Below, in pieces: positions 41,032-50,712 of a stretch of DNA of 64,000 nt. The notes beneath the pieces are model-generated. The model saw nothing but the letters and a program-made list of their open reading frames with translations. It did not search any database and was not told the origin of the DNA. The stretch spans positions 406,273 to 470,272 of the forward strand of contig NZ_JAKEDS010000001.1 of assembly GCF_021462415.1 (NCBI RefSeq). The letters run 5' to 3'. The DNA comes from Rhodohalobacter sp. 614A. Its GTDB lineage: Bacteria; Bacteroidota; Rhodothermia; Balneolales; Balneolaceae. Made by a program: the position numbers and the translations under genes. The number at the start of each line of letters is the position of its first letter. The first letter of the stretch is position 1.

Positions 41032-42501
41032 ATGCTTTGCGGAATGTTTTTATTTTTACAAGCTAACAAAAAAATCACTGTTTTGATCGATATCCCAAAA
41101 GAACATAAAGCAATTTTTAAAACCATTGGCGAAGCTGCGGACTCGTTGGACCAGCGTGTATTTGTTGTCGGTGGTTATGTCCGCGATTATTATCTCAACC
41201 GCCGGAGTGAAGCCTCGAAAGATATCGATTTTGTAACGGTCGGGTCCGGAATCCAGCTGGCTGAGGAAGTCGGGAAAAAACTTGGCTCGTCAAACATTTC
41301 CATCTTCAAACAATTTGGAACGGCACAGGTAAAACACAACGATCTCGACCTGGAATTCGTTGGAGCCCGAAAGGAAAGTTATCGCCGGAATTCCCGGAAA
41401 CCCATTGTGGAGGATGGAACTTTAGAAGACGATCAACTCCGGCGCGATTTAACAATCAACGCATTGTCGTGGTGCCTGAATCCTGATGCATTTGGCGTTC
41501 TTCACGATCCGTTTGAAGGAATCCAGGATCTTCAAAACAAGATTATCCGAACTCCCATAGATCCTGAAAAAACGTTTGACGACGATCCACTACGCATGAT
41601 GCGTGCGATCCGGTTTGCCACTCAATTGGATTTTAATATTGAGAAACAGACGATGAATGCCATCAAAAAAATGGCACCGCGTCTCGCCATTATTTCTAAA
41701 GAACGGATTATTGATGAGTTGAATAAAATTGTTTTGGCGCAAAAACCATCCATCGGGTTTGCCCTCTTGCTGGAAACAAATTTGTTGAAGCAGTTTTTCC
41801 CCGAGATGGTAGACCTGAAAGGAGTAGAGGAGGTCAAAGGTCAGCGCCACAAAGACAATTTTTGGCATACTTTGAAAGTGTTGGATAACACTGCCGAGGT
41901 TAGTGACGACCTATGGTTGAGGTGGGCAGCAATTATGCACGATATTGCCAAACCGCCCACAAAAAAGTTTGTAAAGGGAACGGGCTGGACTTTTCACGGA
42001 CATGACGCAGTGGGCGCAAAATGGGTGCCACGCATTTTCCGGCGGCTCGGACTTCCTTTGGATGATCGCATGAAATACGTTCAAAAACTGGTTCGGCTGC
42101 ACCTCAGGCCCATTGCATTGGCTTCTGAAGAAGTGAGTGACAGCGCCATCCGCCGCCTCATCTTTGAAGCGGGTGATGAAATTGACGATTTAATGACTCT
42201 TTGCCGCGCCGATATCACCAGTAAAAACGAATGGAAGGTGCAGAAATATTTAAACAACTTTGATCGGGTTGAACAAAAAATCGAAACGGTTGAAGAAAAA
42301 GACCGAATCAGAAAATGGAAAAACCCGATCAGCGGAGAAGAAATCATGAAGGTACTCGATACAAAACCCGGACCCATTGTAGGGGAAGTAAAAGACCGAA
42401 TAAAAGATGCAATCCTTGACGGAGAAATTCCAAATGATCATGACAAGGCCTTCCAATATCTTCTTCGATTAAAAACTGAATTAATCGACAACAAAGAATA
42501 A
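41032..42501 (+). CDS. cca: CCA tRNA nucleotidyltransferase with HD domain
   Basis: A 489-residue class II CCA-adding (or poly(A)-polymerase type) enzyme. The head has VFVVGGYVRDYYLNR and the catalytic DIDFVTVG, then EDDQLRRDLTINALSW (flexible loop) and PLRMMRAIRFATQLDFN. The HD domain follows in the C-terminal half (WAAIMHDIAKPP, with HDAVGAKWVPRIFRRLGLP). The start is uncertain: the first 17 residues (MLCGMFLFLQANKK) are not family-like, and an in-frame TTG at 41083 (LIDIPKEHKA) is a good alternative. It is followed by a SemiSWEET gene 13 bp later. Confidence 0.92.
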   Translation: MLCGMFLFLQANKKITVLIDIPKEHKAIFKTIGEAADSLDQRVFVVGGYVRDYYLNRRSEASKDIDFVTVGSGIQLAEEVGKKLGSSNISIFKQFGTAQVKHNDLDLEFVGARKESYRRNSRKPIVEDGTLEDDQLRRDLTINALSWCLNPDAFGVLHDPFEGIQDLQNKIIRTPIDPEKTFDDDPLRMMRAIRFATQLDFNIEKQTMNAIKKMAPRLAIISKERIIDELNKIVLAQKPSIGFALLLETNLLKQFFPEMVDLKGVEEVKGQRHKDNFWHTLKVLDNTAEVSDDLWLRWAAIMHDIAKPPTKKFVKGTGWTFHGHDAVGAKWVPRIFRRLGLPLDDRMKYVQKLVRLHLRPIALASEEVSDSAIRRLIFEAGDEIDDLMTLCRADITSKNEWKVQKYLNNFDRVEQKIETVEEKDRIRKWKNPISGEEIMKVLDTKPGPIVGEVKDRIKDAILDGEIPNDHDKAFQYLLRLKTELIDNKE

Positions 42502-42514
42502 TTATTTATATCCA

Positions 42515-42772
42515 ATGAACCTTTTTACCCTTATTGGTCTTGCCGCAGGCTTTTGTACAACCATTGCTTTTTTGCCACAGGCAATTAAAACGTGGAAATC
42601 AAAATCGGCTAAAGATCTTTCTTTAGGAATGTATTCCGTATTTTGCCTGGGTGTTCTTTTATGGCTTGTCTATGGAATTTTGACTGACGATTTGCCAATC
42701 ATTATCACAAATTTGGTTACAATTATTCTCGCGGCGAGTATTTTATATTTCAAGCTCAGTTTTAAAGATTAA
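42515..42772 (+). CDS. SemiSWEET-type sugar transporter
   Basis: An 85-residue, three-helix protein with a PQ-loop, the bacterial half of eukaryotic SWEET sugar uniporters that works as a dimer. Typical elements are GLAAGFCTTIAFLPQAIKTW (TM1 with the PQ pair), KSAKDLSLGMYSVFCLGVLL (TM2) and LPIIITNLVTIILAASILYF with the sugar-site Asn. It lies between cca and ispE with short gaps (13 bp on each side), suggesting one transcript with unrelated housekeeping genes. Confidence 0.92.
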   Translation: MNLFTLIGLAAGFCTTIAFLPQAIKTWKSKSAKDLSLGMYSVFCLGVLLWLVYGILTDDLPIIITNLVTIILAASILYFKLSFKD

Positions 42773-42785
42773 TACCGTTCATTTT

Positions 42786-43652
42786 ATGTGGATTGCTAAT
42801 TCGTATGCAAAAATTAATCTCGGCCTTCAGGTGCTGGAGCGTCTGCCGACCGGTTATCACAATATCGAAACGGGATTTTGTTTTATTGAATGGAATGACC
42901 GTTTTGAGGTTAACAGAGGTGAATCTTATCAACTAATTTTATCTGACGATTCCATCCCAAACGATGACAACAATTTGATTTCAAAGGCATACAACGCGTT
43001 TGACAGATACATCGGGCTGAAAAATCACTATTCATTTAATATCACAAAAAATATACCGGCCGGCGCAGGCCTGGGCGGCGGAAGCAGCAATGCCGCACTG
43101 ACACTCAGAATCTTAAACAAGCTAGAAGAAACAAATCTTTCTGATGAAGATCTTGTAGACCTGATTCGTGATTTGGGCGCTGACATCCCTTTTTTCATTA
43201 AAGGTAAACCCGGTTTGGGAACCGGATTAGGTCAACAAATCGACCCACTTGACATTCAACCCGATGGATGGATTCTGACGGTCTATCCCGGATTTGAATC
43301 CTCAACCGCCGATGCCTATGGACATTGCGAGCCGAATCCAAATCCGGAATTTTCAATAAAACGAATTCTAATGGAAGAAGAGATGGATGAATGGCAATAT
43401 CTTCTCCAGAATGATTTGGAGCCGCCGGTTATAACACGGAACCATCTTATTGGAAATATTAAAGATCAGCTGTACGATTTTGGCGCCGTCTACTCAGCCA
43501 TGAGTGGAAGCGGTTCTTCTGTTTTTGGCATTTTCGAACAGGATTTTGTTGCAATTCAGGCTTATGAGTCGTTTCATGAACTTGATTTTAAAACGAATTT
43601 AACCAAACCGAACTTTACTCCCGATCACGGAATTTATTTAAAAGATGTCTAG
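42786..43652 (+). CDS. ispE: CDP-methylerythritol kinase
   Basis: A 288-residue GHMP kinase catalysing the ATP-dependent 2-phosphorylation of CDP-methylerythritol in the non-mevalonate isoprenoid pathway. The N-terminal AKINLGLQVLERLPTGYH has the catalytic Lys and substrate-binding GYH. The ATP loop is PAGAGLGGGSSNAA (about 92-105), followed by GADIPFFIKG with the catalytic Asp, and SGSGSSVFGIF is motif 3. No signal. It follows the SemiSWEET gene by 13 bp and precedes glgP by about 80 bp. Confidence 0.95.
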   Translation: MWIANSYAKINLGLQVLERLPTGYHNIETGFCFIEWNDRFEVNRGESYQLILSDDSIPNDDNNLISKAYNAFDRYIGLKNHYSFNITKNIPAGAGLGGGSSNAALTLRILNKLEETNLSDEDLVDLIRDLGADIPFFIKGKPGLGTGLGQQIDPLDIQPDGWILTVYPGFESSTADAYGHCEPNPNPEFSIKRILMEEEMDEWQYLLQNDLEPPVITRNHLIGNIKDQLYDFGAVYSAMSGSGSSVFGIFEQDFVAIQAYESFHELDFKTNLTKPNFTPDHGIYLKDV

Positions 43653-43735
43653 GGGAAGCGACCAACAGGAAAAGAGAAACAGGTTGGGCGACTCACATTT
43701 TCACTTAATAGAATTTTAATTGATACAAATATAGC

Positions 43736-46195
43736 ATGAATAAAAAACAAGATATTAATCCACGTAGTGGAATGGATGTTGATTCCTTCCGGGAAGATAT
43801 AGAACAACACCTGCGATATACCCTTTCAAAAGATAAATATTCGGCTACTGAGTGGGATAATTACAGGAGCGTGGTTCTCGCTGTGATGGATCGCTTGCAC
43901 GAGCGCTGGATTAACACTCAACAGGGATATTATGACAATGACGTAAAGCGGGTGTACTATCTCTCAATGGAATACCTGATTGGGCGATTATTGGATAATA
44001 TGCTCATCAATCTTGGCCTACAAGATGTAGCCGCCGAGGCAATGGACGAAGTAGGTTTGGATTATGATAAGGTCCGTGAAGCCGAATGGGATGCCGGCCT
44101 TGGAAACGGGGGTCTCGGCCGTCTTGCAGCCTGTTTTCTGGATTCAATGGCTACCCTTGGAATTCCCGCAACGGGATACGGGATTCGATATGACTATGGA
44201 ATTTTTTACCAATCCATCCAGGATGGTTATCAAATTGAAAAGCCGGATTTATGGCTGAGATATGGAAATCCCTGGGATATTGTACGCCCTAAAATTCAGT
44301 ACAATGTGCCTTTCTATGGGGAGTCACACGCCTATCATGATGAAGACGGCGAATTGGAATTCGAATGGCGAAATACCCATGATGTTCTGGCCGTGGCCTA
44401 CGATACTCCCATTCCCGGGTTCAGAAACAATGTTGTGAACAACCTGCGTTTGTGGCGGGCTTCCTCATCTTCATCTATTGACCTCAAAAGCTTTAACCAG
44501 GGGCAGTACATTGACGCCGTTCGGGACACACAACTGAATGAAAATATTTCGCGTGTTCTTTATCCGAATGACAAAGTATTTGTAGGGCAGGAGCTCCGTC
44601 TGAAACAGGAATTTTTCCTCGTGGCTGCATCTATGCAGGATATTCTGCGCCGCTTCAAAAAAACCGAAGATGACTGGAGAAAACTTCCTGAGAAAATTGC
44701 CATTCAGTGTAATGATACCCATCCGAACCTCGCCATTCCGGAACTTATGCGGTTTTTGGTTGATGAGGAAGATCTCTCTTGGGAAATGGCCTGGGATATC
44801 ACCGTTGAAACCATGGCTTACACAAATCATACTCTTTTGCCAGAAGCGCTTGAAAAATGGCCGGTTTCATTACTCAGAAATCTGCTTCCCCGCCACCTTC
44901 AAATTATTTATGAAATAAACAGCCGGTTTCTGCAAAAAGTACAGATTGAATCGGGTGATGACAGAGGAAAAGTGAGCCGGGTTTCCATTATCGGGGAGGG
45001 CGAAGACCCTGTTGTTCACATGGCACATCTTGGAATTGTAGGATCACGAAAAATAAATGGAGTTGCTGAACTGCACAGTAACCTGCTCAAGAAAACACTC
45101 TTTCGCGATTTTAACGACATCTACCCCGAGCGGTTTACCAATAAAACAAACGGAATAACTCCGCGCCGGTGGTTGAGACAATGTAATCGTGGTCTGTCTG
45201 ATTTGATCACAGAAAAAATTGGAGATGACTGGCCAACCGATCTCATGCAGCTCAAACAACTGGAAGAATTTGCGGATGATAAAGGCTTCCAGGAAAAATT
45301 TGCCGCAATCAAACAGGAAAACAAACAGCAATTGGCAGATTACATCAAACAAAAACGTGATATTGATGTGGATGTAAACTCTATGTTTGATATTCAGATT
45401 AAGCGAATTCACGAATACAAACGCCAGTTAATGCTTACGCTGTATGCGATTACGCTGTACAACCGCCTCAAAGAAAATCCGGATTTGGATATCGTTCCAA
45501 GAACCATCCTGGTGGCGGGGAAAGCTGCTCCGGGCTACACGATGGCTAAACTTTTCATCAAACTGATGAATGATGTCGGTACTAAAATCAATAATGATCC
45601 TGATGTTAATGGGAAACTTAAATTCATTTTCCTTGCGAATTACAGCGTTACACTTGCAGAGAAAATGATCCCTGCGGCCAATCTTTCTGAACAGATTTCT
45701 ACAGCTGGTTTTGAAGCTTCAGGGACCGGAAATATGAAATTTGCTTTGAACGGAGCGCTCACTATCGGTACGCTCGACGGAGCAAATGTTGAAATCAAAG
45801 AAGAGGTAGGCGATGAAAACATCTTCATTTTTGGAAACACTGTTGATGATGTAGACAAACTCCGCCACCAGGGATACAATCCATGGCAGCATTATGATCA
45901 GCATGAGGAGCTGAAAAAAGCGATTGACCAGATCCGTGATGGATTTTTCAATGATGATAAAGAACTATTTCATCCAATTGTAGATTCGCTTCTGAATAAA
46001 GGAGATTATTTCCTGGTTCTCGCCGATTATGAAGCTTATATCAACAAGCAGGAAGAAGTGGATGAACTTTATAAAGACCAAGACGAATGGAACCGAAAAG
46101 CCATTCTGAATACCGCCAGGGTGGGTAAATTCTCATCAGACCGAACCATTCGTGAATATGCAGAGGAAATCTGGCGGGTTGAAGTGGATCGATAA
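43736..46195 (+). CDS. glgP: Glycogen/starch phosphorylase
   Basis: An 819-residue GT35 phosphorylase that releases glucose-1-phosphate from alpha-1,4-glucans. Clear family segments are AEWDAGLGNGGLGRLAACFL, NDTHPNLAIPELMR, RIHEYKRQLM and the PLP-lysine region EASGTGNMKFALNGALTIG. Length and motifs match the classic maltodextrin/glycogen phosphorylases rather than the shorter GlgP-like group. No regulatory N-terminal extension is seen. It probably uses intracellular glycogen; no synthase or branching enzyme is in the window. Confidence 0.96.
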   Translation: MNKKQDINPRSGMDVDSFREDIEQHLRYTLSKDKYSATEWDNYRSVVLAVMDRLHERWINTQQGYYDNDVKRVYYLSMEYLIGRLLDNMLINLGLQDVAAEAMDEVGLDYDKVREAEWDAGLGNGGLGRLAACFLDSMATLGIPATGYGIRYDYGIFYQSIQDGYQIEKPDLWLRYGNPWDIVRPKIQYNVPFYGESHAYHDEDGELEFEWRNTHDVLAVAYDTPIPGFRNNVVNNLRLWRASSSSSIDLKSFNQGQYIDAVRDTQLNENISRVLYPNDKVFVGQELRLKQEFFLVAASMQDILRRFKKTEDDWRKLPEKIAIQCNDTHPNLAIPELMRFLVDEEDLSWEMAWDITVETMAYTNHTLLPEALEKWPVSLLRNLLPRHLQIIYEINSRFLQKVQIESGDDRGKVSRVSIIGEGEDPVVHMAHLGIVGSRKINGVAELHSNLLKKTLFRDFNDIYPERFTNKTNGITPRRWLRQCNRGLSDLITEKIGDDWPTDLMQLKQLEEFADDKGFQEKFAAIKQENKQQLADYIKQKRDIDVDVNSMFDIQIKRIHEYKRQLMLTLYAITLYNRLKENPDLDIVPRTILVAGKAAPGYTMAKLFIKLMNDVGTKINNDPDVNGKLKFIFLANYSVTLAEKMIPAANLSEQISTAGFEASGTGNMKFALNGALTIGTLDGANVEIKEEVGDENIFIFGNTVDDVDKLRHQGYNPWQHYDQHEELKKAIDQIRDGFFNDDKELFHPIVDSLLNKGDYFLVLADYEAYINKQEEVDELYKDQDEWNRKAILNTARVGKFSSDRTIREYAEEIWRVEVDR

Positions 46196-46218
46196 TCCTG
46201 AATACTAAACTGTTTGTT

Positions 46219-46250
46219 ACCCGTTTCGAAGTCATTCCTTCGGAACGGGT
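46219..46250. terminator. Hairpin terminator between glgP and the sulfotransferase
   Basis: A 13-bp stem with one G-T pair (ACCCGTTTCGAAG with CTTCGGAACGGGT, 6-base loop) lies 23 bp after glgP and just before the end of the convergent sulfotransferase gene. Bases around it are T-rich on the left (TGTTTGTT), so it can work for the minus-strand gene; in the plus direction the tail is only weakly T-rich. Confidence 0.7.
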
Positions 46251-46255
46251 ATACA

Positions 46256-47161
46256 TTAAGAATAATATCCCAGGCTTTTCATTAAATACCAGCCGTGTTT
46301 ATTAAACAGGTGAAGGTCTTCCTCACTCATACTGATTTTTGAAGGGCTCTGATGTTTTTCTCTCCATATTTTCACTCGTTCTTCGACATTCTCATAAGGT
46401 AGTTCTGTAAATTCAAACAGGTCTTTTATCGAAGATTCATTTCCGGTATAAACATCTTCATATCGAATCTCAAAATACTCTCCTTCAAACCGGTCGCTTT
46501 TGCTAAAATTAATAACCGACTCCGTACAGATTTTCCACTGTAACGCACATACTTCAATCAACTCCATTTTTTTGTAAGCGTCCCAAATTCCCGGAAACAG
46601 GGGACCCCATACCGAATCTTGTTTCCATCCCATGTTGTTCAGGTACAACGGAACAATGTAATTCAATTCACGGATAAACCGGGGTGTCCAAATTTCTTTT
46701 AGATTCCATTTGTCCTCAATTTTCTCTCGGGTGGTTTTGGTTACGTCGCTATCCGGATGTTGAAATTTACTTTCTGAAGCAGTTTGCATCCCTCTCCATC
46801 GGTGGCGCGCCGATAGTGCAACACTTCGTCCATCCCGGATAATGTGAACAAACTTTGCATCCGGAAAGATGTTATACACGAACTCAAACCTTAACGAATT
46901 GGAAGGAGTTTTTTCAAGCAAGACCTCTTTTTTTTGACCCTTCAAATACTCTCTGAAACGTTTTTTGATCCATCTCTTTTTCTCATCCGTTAGATGGTCC
47001 GGAGTTAGCATATCGTGGCCGTGTTTGAAATTCTTATACTTCCAGATATACTTTGGCTCTGGGATATAAGCTACATTTTTGCACCCGGCCATGAGGCGGG
47101 ATATCATCGATGTGCCTGATCTCGCTGCCCCCAAAACAATGATCATTTTAAAATCACTCAT
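46256..47161 (-). CDS. Sulfotransferase-family protein (PAPS-dependent type)
   Basis: A 301-residue protein with the sulfotransferase fold. The P-loop-like 5'-phosphosulfate loop is VLGAARSGTSMISRLM near the start, and the 3'-phosphate motif is VHIIRDGRSVALSARHRW. FEGEYFEIRYEDVYTG and KDLFEFTELP are the usual acceptor-side elements. The protein presumably moves a sulfuryl group to a sugar or lipid, but the acceptor is unknown; no PAPS genes are nearby. The start is the ATG at 47161, preceded by an in-frame GTG. It is monocistronic. Confidence 0.85.
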   Translation of the reverse strand: MSDFKMIIVLGAARSGTSMISRLMAGCKNVAYIPEPKYIWKYKNFKHGHDMLTPDHLTDEKKRWIKKRFREYLKGQKKEVLLEKTPSNSLRFEFVYNIFPDAKFVHIIRDGRSVALSARHRWRGMQTASESKFQHPDSDVTKTTREKIEDKWNLKEIWTPRFIRELNYIVPLYLNNMGWKQDSVWGPLFPGIWDAYKKMELIEVCALQWKICTESVINFSKSDRFEGEYFEIRYEDVYTGNESSIKDLFEFTELPYENVEERVKIWREKHQSPSKISMSEEDLHLFNKHGWYLMKSLGYYS

Positions 47162-47363
47162 CACACAAACTTATGTAAATCTTTACTCGGCGAAAATACT
47201 ATTTTTTGATCACTGTTGATTGTTTAAACCCTATCTCTTTTAAATTTCTGAAAATAATGAATGGCGGTGGGCGGGCTCAAAAAAACAGGAATTGAAAACT
47301 CTGTCTTCAGGTCCACAACGGATAGAATTCAGAAGAAAAACGCAGTCATATTAGATTACGTTA

Positions 47364-48194
47364 TTATTCCAGTACGAAGCGAAATGTAATCGTTCCCCAT
47401 TGGGGTTCTTGGGGAACTCCTGAAGGAAGACGTGAGAACCGCCAGCTTCGGAGGGTTCGCATCACTTCGCGTTCGAGTTCCGGATTCATTTTTTTCAGTG
47501 GAATCACTCTTCCAAGAGAGCCATCGGGGTGAACTTCAAAACGAATCGTAATAACCGCTTCTTCGTTGGTTTGATTGTTTGGAAGAGGCTGAATCATTGG
47601 GTCTCTGTTTAACTCTCCTTCCCATTGCAAATCGTACGGAGCGGATTTATCCGGAGTATTTCCGGGTCCCTGATCCACATTGGGATCACCAGAAGCGCCC
47701 TCTTCATCTCCGCTATTTTCTACCCCCTCTTCAATCACTTCATCTTCCTGAGTTTGTGGCGGAACAACTTCTTCTTCAATTTCTTCCGTTTCCTCTTCTG
47801 TTTCAGGATTGATAACATCCGTTTCTGGAGTCTGAACGGTTTCTTCTTCAGGAATATCTTCTTCCTGGTCTGGCAGATCAACCGGTTTGGACGTTTCTTC
47901 AACCGGATTTTGAGGCGTTTCAACCGGTTCTATAATTTCAGGATCTACCTCTTCGGGTTCTTCTTCGGATGGATTCGGCCGGGTAGCTACCTGCTCATTT
48001 TGCACTTCTGATTGTTGCGCAAGCATACCACTTCTGAACTCGCCCAAGGTCACTTCTATAAACGCAGCACGATTCATGTTCGACTCAATCGTATAAAGAA
48101 GGGCGATAATAAGAAGAACAACATGGATTGCTGCGGTTATAGCAATTCCAAATCGGTCTTCTTCATCAGTATGGTTTTTTATCCATTCAAACAT
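47364..48194 (-). CDS. tonB: TonB-family energy transducer
   Basis: A 276-residue TonB with a short cytoplasmic end, one TM helix (FGIAITAAIHVVLLIIALLY), a very acidic Pro/Glu/Thr-rich periplasmic stretch of about 120 residues (EEPEEVDPEIIEPVETP) and a compact C-terminal domain. The latter (VITIRFEVHPDGSLGRVI, ELEREVMRTLRSWRF) is the TonB fold that touches the TonB box of outer-membrane receptors. It is the third gene of the exbB-exbD-tonB operon, 5 bp after exbD. The TM segment contains the His that contacts ExbB/ExbD in other systems. Confidence 0.92.
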   Translation of the reverse strand: MFEWIKNHTDEEDRFGIAITAAIHVVLLIIALLYTIESNMNRAAFIEVTLGEFRSGMLAQQSEVQNEQVATRPNPSEEEPEEVDPEIIEPVETPQNPVEETSKPVDLPDQEEDIPEEETVQTPETDVINPETEEETEEIEEEVVPPQTQEDEVIEEGVENSGDEEGASGDPNVDQGPGNTPDKSAPYDLQWEGELNRDPMIQPLPNNQTNEEAVITIRFEVHPDGSLGRVIPLKKMNPELEREVMRTLRSWRFSRLPSGVPQEPQWGTITFRFVLE

Positions 48195-48199
48195 GTGTT

Positions 48200-48604
48200 C
48201 TAATTTCTCTCGGTGGCCATGACAATATTCATATTCAATGCCTTCCCGATATTCATTGCACGCACGGCGTCATCAACCCGTGCATCACGGTCGGCACGTA
48301 CTACTAACGAAGCATTTGGCTTATTCTGATACGCCGATCTGATGGCATTTGAAAGGGAGGCTCTGTCTACTTGTTCGCCATCTACAAAAAAGGTTCCTTC
48401 TGGTGTTACAGCTACAGAAATTTGTTGCGATTGCGAAGTTACGCTGGATTCTGCACGCGGAACGTTCACTTTAATTCCAAAATTCGTAACGAATGAGGAA
48501 GTTAACAGAAAGAAAATCAGCAGAAGAAGAATAATATCCGTTAGCGAGGATTGAGAAAACATCGTCAACGGTTCAAGGCTATCCTTGTCGTCACGGAAAT
48601 TCAT
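48200..48604 (-). CDS. exbD: ExbD/TolR proton channel subunit
   Basis: A 134-residue protein with one TM helix (QSSLTDIILLLLIFFLLTSS), carrying the conserved Asp23 needed for proton use, and a periplasmic domain (NVPRAESSV, VDGEQVDRASLSNAIRSA). The gene is 2 bp from exbB and 5 bp from tonB. Together they power outer-membrane transport with the proton motive force. It could also be the Tol version, but no tolB or pal is present. Confidence 0.94.
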   Translation of the reverse strand: MNFRDDKDSLEPLTMFSQSSLTDIILLLLIFFLLTSSFVTNFGIKVNVPRAESSVTSQSQQISVAVTPEGTFFVDGEQVDRASLSNAIRSAYQNKPNASLVVRADRDARVDDAVRAMNIGKALNMNIVMATERN

Positions 48605-48606
48605 TT

Positions 48607-49329
48607 CTATACCTCTTGATGACGTTTTTTAGCGGAAGGAGCCTGCAGCAGATCAACAAAATCGGCGGAGGCATTCTCCAGTTCAAAAATCATTCGGTTG
48701 ATTTTGCCGAGCAGATAGTTGTAAAAACCATAGGCAATAATTCCCACAATCAAACCGGTTGCCGTGGTTATTAACGCTTCCCAAATACCACCGGCAAGAA
48801 CACTGGGATTCACATTTCCCTGTAGAGATTGAATATCCATAAATGCCCGAATCATACCGGTAACGGTTCCGGTAAATCCTATGAGAGGAGCCACACCGGC
48901 AATGGTTGCCAGCCAATTCATACGCTTCTCAAGCAAATAAATTTCCTTTTTCCCGGCATTATGAATGGCTTCTTCGATGTCGCGAATCGGTCGACCCAAA
49001 CGGCGAATTCCTGACTTCAGGATTCTGGCGAGGGGTTTATCGAACTGTTCGCAATATTGAATAGCCCGTGCCTGGCTGCCGGATTTTAGCAGGGTTTCAA
49101 TACTATTAAGAGTCTGATTGATATCCATTTTAGAATTTTCCAGCGTTCTCCATCGCTCGGCAATCACATAAATAGCCGCAATAGAGAGCAGGAAAAGGGG
49201 GATCATCAAAAGACCTCCCTGAGATAAAATATCGAAGAAAGACATGGTCGTATCTTCCTGGAGCATTTCAGCAAGCGTATCTTGAGCTGTGGGCTGTACC
49301 TGTAATAGATAAAAAGAGATGATATTCAT
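48607..49329 (-). CDS. exbB: ExbB/TolQ proton channel subunit
   Basis: A 240-residue MotA/TolQ/ExbB protein with three TM helices: LLMIPLFLLSIAAIYVIAER, then a cytoplasmic domain, then WLATIAGVAPLIGFTGTVTG and LAGGIWEALITTATGLIVGI. The Thr/Ser and Gly pattern of the last two helices lines the proton path with the Asp of ExbD. The first 28 residues before MSFFDILSQGG may be non-native, as an alternative ATG lies at 49245. It is the first of the three-gene energy-transduction group, right after the HU-SPOR gene. Confidence 0.93.
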   Translation of the reverse strand: MNIISFYLLQVQPTAQDTLAEMLQEDTTMSFFDILSQGGLLMIPLFLLSIAAIYVIAERWRTLENSKMDINQTLNSIETLLKSGSQARAIQYCEQFDKPLARILKSGIRRLGRPIRDIEEAIHNAGKKEIYLLEKRMNWLATIAGVAPLIGFTGTVTGMIRAFMDIQSLQGNVNPSVLAGGIWEALITTATGLIVGIIAYGFYNYLLGKINRMIFELENASADFVDLLQAPSAKKRHQEV

Positions 49330-49337
49330 GTAGGTTT

Positions 49338-50507
49338 TTAGTTAGTCCGTATTCTTTGGATAAAATTTTGAGTGTTATATGGGCTTGGGAGCCGGGTTGT
49401 AGCTTGTTGAGCATTTTCGAGTGTTTCGAATTGTCCCACACTAACGCGCCAAACTGTGTTTTCATACACGGTTCTTGAAGAGACAATTACTCGATAACCG
49501 TCCTCACGAAGCATATCGGCAGCCGTCATTGCTCTATCTTCGGTTGTAAACGAATGCAAAACAATAGAATAACCATTATTAGCTTCTTCTACCACAGAGC
49601 CTGTTAATCCGTACAAGGATTGATTGGTTTCTGCGACAGCAACCTCAGGTTCAGTAGTTATTTCTTCTTCTGATACTTGGTCGGAACCTGTCTGTTCCGC
49701 AGCATCCTCATTTTCGCCCACTACTTGTTGATCCGGGGTTGCATCCTCGCCATTTTCATCTCCGGTTTCTTGGGGTAAAGGATCATCTTGTACGGATTCT
49801 GATTGCTCCATACCTGAATCCATCTGAGTCGTGGATTCCGCCTGTTCATCTAATTCTTGTGTCTGGGGAGCTGCGTAATAAAAATAGGCGCCAATAAGAA
49901 CGGCCGCCAAGATGATACCGAGCAGTATAAATATGCCTGTATTATCTCTTCTTTTTTTCACCGGGTGCCTTGCGGCAAGCGGTTTTATATCTTCAATTTT
50001 TGTTTTTGGCTCTTCTTCTACAGGTTCTTCCAGAGATTCCTCAGCCTCAGAAGCGAACGGATCGTAAATGCTGTCATCTATGGGGTCTTCTGATTCATCC
50101 TCTTCTGATGTTGCTGAAATGGCTTCTTCTGTCTCATCTTCTTCATCCAGCCAACTACCGAATGGATCGTCTTCTTCTTGTTCTTCTTGCTCCCCGGCTT
50201 CGGGTTCTTCGCTAAATTCTTCGGGCTTATAAATCGACGTATCCCGTTCCGGTTTAAGTTCAACCGGTTTCATTCCGGCATACTTAAAACTGATTTCCGT
50301 ACTCAATTCCTCTGCTGGATCAAAACTCAATTCCCCTTCCTCATCAAAATAAAAAAGACCAAATTCCTTGATCTCTAATGCTTTACCCCGTTTTGCCGCA
50401 CCCAAAATTCTTTCAATAAGTTGATCAAGCTGATCTTTGATTTCATCCCGGCCCATATCCGTTTTTTCAACCAACAGATCGATAAGCTTGTTCTTGTCAA
50501 TTTTCAT
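49338..50507 (-). CDS. HU-like/TM/SPOR-domain protein
   Basis: A 389-residue protein with three parts. Residues 1-85 (MKIDKNKLIDLLVEKTDMGR) are an HU/IHF-like or CCDC81-like alpha-beta domain. A long acidic linker (EEPEAGEQEEQEEDD) leads to one TM segment (GIFILLGIILAAVLIGAYFY), a second acidic linker and a SPOR domain (GYSIVLHSFTTEDRAMTAAD, about 315-385) that binds glycan strands lacking stem peptides. The ATG at 50507 is chosen because AGGATC lies just upstream. The topology puts the DNA-binding-like part in the cytoplasm and SPOR in the periplasm, possibly linking nucleoid and cell wall at the division site. The start overlaps the HU-like gene by 11 bp. Confidence 0.85.
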   Translation of the reverse strand: MKIDKNKLIDLLVEKTDMGRDEIKDQLDQLIERILGAAKRGKALEIKEFGLFYFDEEGELSFDPAEELSTEISFKYAGMKPVELKPERDTSIYKPEEFSEEPEAGEQEEQEEDDPFGSWLDEEDETEEAISATSEEDESEDPIDDSIYDPFASEAEESLEEPVEEEPKTKIEDIKPLAARHPVKKRRDNTGIFILLGIILAAVLIGAYFYYAAPQTQELDEQAESTTQMDSGMEQSESVQDDPLPQETGDENGEDATPDQQVVGENEDAAEQTGSDQVSEEEITTEPEVAVAETNQSLYGLTGSVVEEANNGYSIVLHSFTTEDRAMTAADMLREDGYRVIVSSRTVYENTVWRVSVGQFETLENAQQATTRLPSPYNTQNFIQRIRTN

Positions 50508-50706
50508 AAGAGATCCTGATATTGGATTTAAATTCAAGGACATCTTCCGGAGGCATCATCACAACTTTCCCGTTATCAAACTTTTTTTGATACTGTTCGT
50601 GATGGACAACTTCAAATTGGCCAAGCCCTTCAATCTCAACCCTGTTTTTGTTGATAAACTGCTCTCTCATCACATCCTTAAACGCTATTAAAAAATCTCT
50701 ATTCAT
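50497..50706 (-). CDS. Small HU/IHF-like protein
   Basis: A 69-residue protein with an HU-like pattern (NRVEIEGLGQFEVVHH, then VVMMPPEDVLEFK). It is shorter than the usual 90-residue HU, with a reduced N-terminal helical pair. It may still dimerise and bend DNA, or bind something else. It starts 6 bp after the barrel gene and runs into the HU-SPOR gene with an 11-bp overlap, so the two HU-type genes are coupled. Confidence 0.8.
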   Translation of the reverse strand: MNRDFLIAFKDVMREQFINKNRVEIEGLGQFEVVHHEQYQKKFDNGKVVMMPPEDVLEFKSNIRISYEN

Positions 50707-50712
50707 ATTTTA

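Noticed and set aside
48200-49329. TolQ-TolR of a Tol-Pal system
   Set aside because: The next gene is a TonB with a typical C-terminal domain and there is no tolB or pal, so ExbB-ExbD is the better call.
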